Below, piece after piece: positions 59,656-64,000 of a stretch of 64,000 nt of DNA. Position numbers and translations under genes: made by a program. The notes under the pieces are model-generated. The model saw nothing but the letters and a program-made list of their open reading frames with translations. It made no database searches and was not told where the DNA came from. The DNA lies in NCBI GenBank assembly GCA_963803155.1, contig CAWDMN010000063.1, forward strand, positions 62,001 to 126,000, given 5' to 3'. Source of the DNA: CAWDMN01 sp963803155. Lineage in GTDB: Bacteria > Acidobacteriota > Terriglobia > Versatilivoradales > Versatilivoraceae. Numbering within the stretch: the first letter of the stretch is position 1; each line of letters begins with the position of its first letter.

Positions 59656-62600
59656 TCATTGGTTCCTCACCGATGAACGGGTTCGTTTTAGTTGGGAATC
59701 GATCTCGTTTTCGATTTTCCGTGCCGCCGGGGTACGGAAGCCGTTATTGACCACCAGCAGGATCTCCTTTTCCGTAACTTGATCCGAGGTGTCGATAGCC
59801 TTCACTTTCAATTTATGCGGTCCGTCCCGATCCAGTGTGGTATTCCAGGAAAATGAATAGGAAGGTCCGCCGGATTCGCCTTTCCTCACGCCATCCAGAT
59901 AGAATTCCACTTTTTTTATTCCCTTGTCGTCATTGGCAATGGCCTCGACCAGAATGGTCTGGCTCACTACGGAACCAGAGGGAGGCGAGATGCCGGAGAG
60001 TTGGGGCGCCTCGTCATTCTTGATGCCGGTGGTGGTGGCAACAATTTCGGGGCTAAACTGACTCGATACCGTGTTGGCGTTTCCCATGACCGGATTGGTT
60101 ACCGTCTGGGCAACGAGAAAATAGCTGGTGCCCGGTTCCAAGTTGTCGAGGGTACTCGACAGGGTTCCTTTGTTGGGGCTGGAATAGGCAATCTGATAGG
60201 GGCCGCCCGCGGCCTTGCTCGAGAGAATATTAAAGCTGCCCGGATTGGAACTCCCGGGGGGCAGCTGCCACGTGACACTCAGGCGAGTATCCGACAAAGG
60301 CACGGCCTTCAACTCGACGGGGGGAAGAGTTTGCGTGCTTTTCCAGTCGCATTGGCATTTGGCCGCCAAAAAGTCACTGAGCTCTCCCTGCATGGTGGAT
60401 AAAGCATTGTTGTCAATCTTTGTGCCACCTTCATACAAACCCGTCAGGTTCATTAAGGAAAAAGGGATCTCGCCGCTTAATTTGTTGTTCGACAGATTCA
60501 AATAAGTCAGTTGGCTCAGATTCCCCAAGGATTCGGGGATGGTCCCAACCAGATGGTTGGCTTCCAGGTCGAGCCGGTACAATTTGGAAGTGTATCCCCA
60601 AACGGAAGGAATCGTCCCGCTCAGGTCATTGGCTTGAAGATTGAGCTCTCTCAGTTCAGGCAAGGAGAGCAGCTTCAAAGGGATCGTGCCGGTGAAACGA
60701 TTGATGTCGAGGGAAAGCGATTCCAGCTTTCTCAATCGCACTAATTCCGGGGGGATCGGTCCATTCAGCTGGTTCCAGGTAACCCAAAGGTAGCGGAGTT
60801 CCGTGAGGTTGCCCAACCAGGAGGGGAGTCCCCCATATAACATGTTCTGACTCAAATCCAGGTATTGCAGGCCCTTCGACCGGGCAATCCAAGGCGGGAA
60901 TTCTCCGGCGATTTGATTGGAGGAAAGCCGCAGGGAGGTCAGGTTGGGGAATCCGGCAAAGTCGCTCTGGAAACCGCTTAAGCGGTTGTTGGACAAATCA
61001 AGGTCCATCAGAAGGGACAGGCGAGACAGCTCATTGGGAGTTATTCCCGTCAGGAAATTATCGTTGAGCCGGAGCGAAGTTAGGTTCTGCATCCCGGCCA
61101 TTTCGGGCGGCATGGAACCAAACAGTTGATTGTAGGATAAGTCCAGGTAGGTGAGTTCCCCCAGTTTGCCCATCTCTGCCGGGATAGGCCCACTCAAGCG
61201 GTTTCCCCAAAGAGCCAGCTGTCTCAATTTTCCCAACTGGCCGATTTCAGGCGGCAAAATCCCGGCCACCAAATTGCCGGAGAGGTTCAACTCTTCCAGG
61301 TCCTTGAGATTAGAAATTTGTGGAGGAATCCGGCCGGTGAGCCGATTCCCATCCAAGTCGAGCGAAGTGAGATGGAGGCAGTCCCAAAGCGAGGAGGGAA
61401 GATCGCCTCCCAGCCCGAAACCCGCCAGGTTCAATTCCTGAAGATAAGCCAGATTGCAGATCGTCGGGGGAATCGTCCCCGCGAGGTTGTTCCAAGGCAA
61501 AGAGAGGCCGACGATGTATCCCTGGTCGTTGCAGGTCACCCCCTTCCAACTACATTCCGTGCCCGGGGAGTTCATCCATCCGCTCCGATCATACCATTGG
61601 GGACCGCCGGTGGCCTGGTAAATGGACACCAGAGTCCCGCGTTCCACTTCCGCTGAAATCTCCCCGGCAATTGTGAAAGGGGCATCGCTTTGATCGGAGA
61701 GCGTGCCGGATCCTTCAGTAACGCGAACCAAGCAGTTGGCGGATACATCAGGCGGCGCCGTCCAGCTGTAGCTGCCTGAATTGGGAACTTGTGCGGCAAT
61801 CGGGGAAAAACTGGATCCGTTGTCCGATGAATAACTGATGGAAACGGCCGGGATGTTTCCCGCGGTATTCCAGGATATGGTGTGCACACTTCCCGCCAGC
61901 CAGACTTCTCCGCCATTGGGAGAAACCACGGTGATGGTTTGCCCCGATCCTTCCGGGGGATGAATGTCAATGAGGGCGCCCTGCTGAAATTGTGGAGTGT
62001 CCAGGATATTGCTCATGGAATAATAAGCGTCCGCAACGCCACCCCATCCCATGTTGATATGGATCAAGTTGCCGGCATCGGTCCGGTAACCATCTACAAC
62101 CACGCTGTGCCCATCCCCTCCAATGAGAAAAGCCAGCAATACGGGCATTTTCTTGTCCATCTGGGCCTTGATTACCTCAAACCAATTGGCCCAATTGGTG
62201 TATTGCAATCGGAATACATCTCGCATGACGGGACTATAATTAAAGAATGCCTTCAGCGAAGAGGTTTCATCATGTGCATGATTACGGACCCGAACACCAG
62301 AGCCCTCCAAACCGTAATTTGTTTCAATGGAGATGCCGACATCGGAGATCAACCGGGCCACGGCCTCTCTCTCCTCGTCGCTCTCAGTGCCGGTGGAGTA
62401 GTCATCCCTCATTTGGCTCCAGTAATAAGGATGGCTGAAGTTTGCCGACAAGAGCTGACCCTGCCAGGCATAGGAATGGCTTCCCGTGCCGGAGGCTGGA
62501 TATTTCCAGTAATACATCAGTTGCGCTTGGGAAATCGCCGCACAGCCGGCATAGGTGTGTTTACCGTCGAGGATGGGGCAATCCATGTTATATGTAGTGC

Positions 62601-63201
62601 CGCTTTCCGTGGGCCATCCCTGGTCCCATAGCGAGGTCAGCATGGGGAACACATACCAATCGCCGGCAGATTCCGCCGTCAGCCGCAAAGGGGGCGGGCT
62701 CCCCTCGGATGAAAACGAGCGGGTGAGCGATTTTTCCCACAACTGTTCGTTTTCCAAGATCATTTCGTAGTCGAGGCTGCTGGCCTGCAGTTGTTGGGCC
62801 GCCAAAGATTTTCCTCCGGCTTGGAGATAGCCCAACCGGCAACTGCCCAGGTACATCTGCTCCAAAATCGATTGCAAAATCGGATTTCCCTTCGCCTTCT
62901 CGAAATCTACATCGTAAGCAATGAACGGCGCTGGAGCCATTTCGGTCAGGCCCGAGACAAGCATAAATCCTTTCGGTTTGAATTCCGCCAGGAACCCGAT
63001 GGAATCAAGATCGTGAAGGAGAGGCCGGATGGATTGGATCGAAAGTTCCCCCTTCGTTCTTCGAAGTTGGGGAACCTGAAATTCGCGCGCCATCCAGTCA
63101 TGAGCAAAGAGCTCTGCTTCGCTAATCGATACAACCCGGCCCCAAACCATTGCAGGTTGGAGCATCATTAGGAATAAGACTATTTCGCGGAATCGTCTCA
63201 T
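59656..63201 (-). CDS. Secreted C10 (streptopain-like) protease fused to leucine-rich repeats, FN3 and Ig domains
   Basis: 1181 residues. Signal peptide (about 1-21); a Spi-like propeptide (about 22-170: ISEAELFAHDWMAREF, then FKPKGFMLVSGLTEMAPAPFIAY). The C10 catalytic domain (about 175-415) has Cys220 in YAGCAAISQAQLMYYWKYP and His365 in GGDGHSVVVDGY, followed by HINMGWGG. Next are a beta-rich segment (425-515, SPNGGEVWLAGS), an LRR cap (WYDRSGWMNSPGTECSWKGVTC), about 17 plant-type LRRs (570-960), an FN3 domain (about 970-1065) and an Ig-like domain (1070-1160). Catalytic residues look intact. The Ig-LRR-FN3 parts mirror the protein at 2-3685. It ends about 21 residues after the Ig domain with no anchor. 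Targets unknown. Confidence 0.92.
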   Translation of the reverse strand: MRRFREIVLFLMMLQPAMVWGRVVSISEAELFAHDWMAREFQVPQLRRTKGELSIQSIRPLLHDLDSIGFLAEFKPKGFMLVSGLTEMAPAPFIAYDVDFEKAKGNPILQSILEQMYLGSCRLGYLQAGGKSLAAQQLQASSLDYEMILENEQLWEKSLTRSFSSEGSPPPLRLTAESAGDWYVFPMLTSLWDQGWPTESGTTYNMDCPILDGKHTYAGCAAISQAQLMYYWKYPASGTGSHSYAWQGQLLSANFSHPYYWSQMRDDYSTGTESDEEREAVARLISDVGISIETNYGLEGSGVRVRNHAHDETSSLKAFFNYSPVMRDVFRLQYTNWANWFEVIKAQMDKKMPVLLAFLIGGDGHSVVVDGYRTDAGNLIHINMGWGGVADAYYSMSNILDTPQFQQGALIDIHPPEGSGQTITVVSPNGGEVWLAGSVHTISWNTAGNIPAVSISYSSDNGSSFSPIAAQVPNSGSYSWTAPPDVSANCLVRVTEGSGTLSDQSDAPFTIAGEISAEVERGTLVSIYQATGGPQWYDRSGWMNSPGTECSWKGVTCNDQGYIVGLSLPWNNLAGTIPPTICNLAYLQELNLAGFGLGGDLPSSLWDCLHLTSLDLDGNRLTGRIPPQISNLKDLEELNLSGNLVAGILPPEIGQLGKLRQLALWGNRLSGPIPAEMGKLGELTYLDLSYNQLFGSMPPEMAGMQNLTSLRLNDNFLTGITPNELSRLSLLMDLDLSNNRLSGFQSDFAGFPNLTSLRLSSNQIAGEFPPWIARSKGLQYLDLSQNMLYGGLPSWLGNLTELRYLWVTWNQLNGPIPPELVRLRKLESLSLDINRFTGTIPLKLLSLPELRELNLQANDLSGTIPSVWGYTSKLYRLDLEANHLVGTIPESLGNLSQLTYLNLSNNKLSGEIPFSLMNLTGLYEGGTKIDNNALSTMQGELSDFLAAKCQCDWKSTQTLPPVELKAVPLSDTRLSVTWQLPPGSSNPGSFNILSSKAAGGPYQIAYSSPNKGTLSSTLDNLEPGTSYFLVAQTVTNPVMGNANTVSSQFSPEIVATTTGIKNDEAPQLSGISPPSGSVVSQTILVEAIANDDKGIKKVEFYLDGVRKGESGGPSYSFSWNTTLDRDGPHKLKVKAIDTSDQVTEKEILLVVNNGFRTPAARKIENEIDSQLKRTRSSVRNQ

Positions 63202-64000
63202 AAACGCGTAGGCTCGACAATTTGAGGCTTTATTTAAAGGTGGAAACCGGCCATTAAAATAGCAGATTTTCCGCCGTAATAGAAGAGGGCGTTTTGATGG
63301 CAGGAAGCGCGCATAGAGGATAAACTTATTCGCTCTTAAATCTCAATAGCCAATGGTATTTGAAGCGAAAAATATAAACTTTTTCTGCCCTTCTGCCATC
63401 TTGATCAGAAAATTCAGGTAGACCCAAGGGCTTACACTCAGTTCAGGGCAGACCGGCTCCTGCGATTAAGGTGCAAACTTTTATCTTCACTTTTCAAGCG
63501 TTTCAATTGTAGGTAATTGCATGCCTTGCATGGCCGGTGATTGCACCGCCTCTTCTCCCCGGCGGAAATAGCGATTCTTCAGCCAATTACTCCAAATCTT
63601 GCTGTCTGTGCAAATCCGTGCAATAATTGCTCAATATTCTGTATCTTCCATTTTGAACCAGGTGGCGGTTTATGATGAATTCACCCACCGATCGGATCAC
63701 TCCACTACTATTGGAAAGCGGCGGTGGCGCTAGGAGATGCCAACCCATGTGCCGCATTTGGGAAGGCCGGTAGTTGGCCCTAAATATTTTCGTCCTTCGG
63801 ACAAGGGGCATACCCTTCGACTCACGGTATCGGTCAATTAATGGCAAGTCGGATCGAAGGGATAGGTTCTTTAATCGCTGTTTGAGTGGGACGCAGTGGC
63901 GGATTGTCCCTCTGCGCTTCCGAAGGCCCGTCGACGAATGCCTCGCAGACATAATCATTATTGAGCGATATGGAAATGGATTCCGAGCGATTAAAGGAAA
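63202..64000. other. About 800 bp without a recognised gene
   Basis: Upstream of the protease gene. A 123-residue minus-strand frame (63587-63958) is basic with no recognisable motif or ribosome site and is not called. Sequence 63205-63420 is AT-rich and probably carries the protease promoter. Confidence 0.4.

Noticed and set aside
63587..63958. 123-residue minus-strand frame near the window end
   Set aside because: Basic, low-information sequence without ribosome site or domain.

Overview
The window looks like a piece of an anaerobic or facultative, Gram-negative, heterotrophic bacterium, most likely Acidobacteriota or a close relative. The evidence is gene content only: lpxD (lipid A), an OmpW-like beta-barrel of the type common in Acidobacteria, a DUF6526 membrane protein, a CRTAC1-type FG-GAP/ASPIC secreted protein, a radical SAM protein of the tetraether/membrane-spanning lipid synthase type, plant-like leucine-rich-repeat secreted proteins, and single-chain pyruvate:ferredoxin oxidoreductase. 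No rRNA, tRNA, CRISPR array or phage module was found, and the phylum call is inference.

Layout. 1-7.4 kb: the 3' part of a giant secreted LRR protein, an outer-membrane barrel, an exported sugar isomerase-like TIM barrel and a PEGA-domain membrane protein. 8.6-16 kb: a thiol/metal transporter-like membrane protein, a NapH-like polyferredoxin broken at a run of 11 G, and an FtsX/FtsX/HlyD/ATPase ABC export operon. 16-24.6 kb: mscL, DUF3052, DUF6526 (frameshifted at a G tract), a TIM barrel, a HEXXH protein, lpxD, the radical SAM protein and a UroD-family methyltransferase. 24.8-31.7 kb: CRTAC1 protein and a 1527-residue hybrid histidine kinase with an OB-fold-like sensor.

31.8-49.5 kb is the centre of interest: a bacterial microcompartment (BMC) locus. 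It has a FucP-like transporter, an exported RraA-like protein, PduS and PduT (an Fe-S electron conduit across the shell), a divergent DeoR regulator with a candidate operator, PduL, three hexameric shell proteins (BMC-H), a CoA-acylating aldehyde dehydrogenase, three pentamer proteins (BMC-P) and a class II sugar-phosphate aldolase. PFOR and a dihydroorotate-dehydrogenase-like protein follow. The expected chemistry is cleavage of a deoxysugar phosphate (fuculose/rhamnulose-1-phosphate type) to DHAP plus lactaldehyde, oxidation of the aldehyde to acyl-CoA, then PduL to acyl phosphate. No alcohol dehydrogenase lies inside the locus, so NADH reoxidation may run through PduS/PduT. The aldolase is a fusion: an EutQ-N-like domain, the aldolase, a Cys cluster and a C-terminal targeting-like helix.

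49.7-59.2 kb: a sugar/uronate catabolic region (two Gfo/Idh/MocA oxidoreductases, DUF6807, a zinc dehydrogenase, uxaC) holding a hicBA toxin-antitoxin pair, followed by a GntR repressor with a membrane partner. 59.6-63.2 kb: a secreted C10 (streptopain-like) protease fused to leucine-rich repeats.

The intergenic DNA is unusually rich in structure: paired inverted arrays of degenerate heptanucleotides, a 301-bp MITE-like element with Tn5-like ends, a 9-bp target duplication and four internal perfect hairpins, three families of dispersed hairpin repeats, and a 300-bp block of nested direct repeats. Two genes are broken exactly at poly-G tracts, which may be phase variation or sequencing error.
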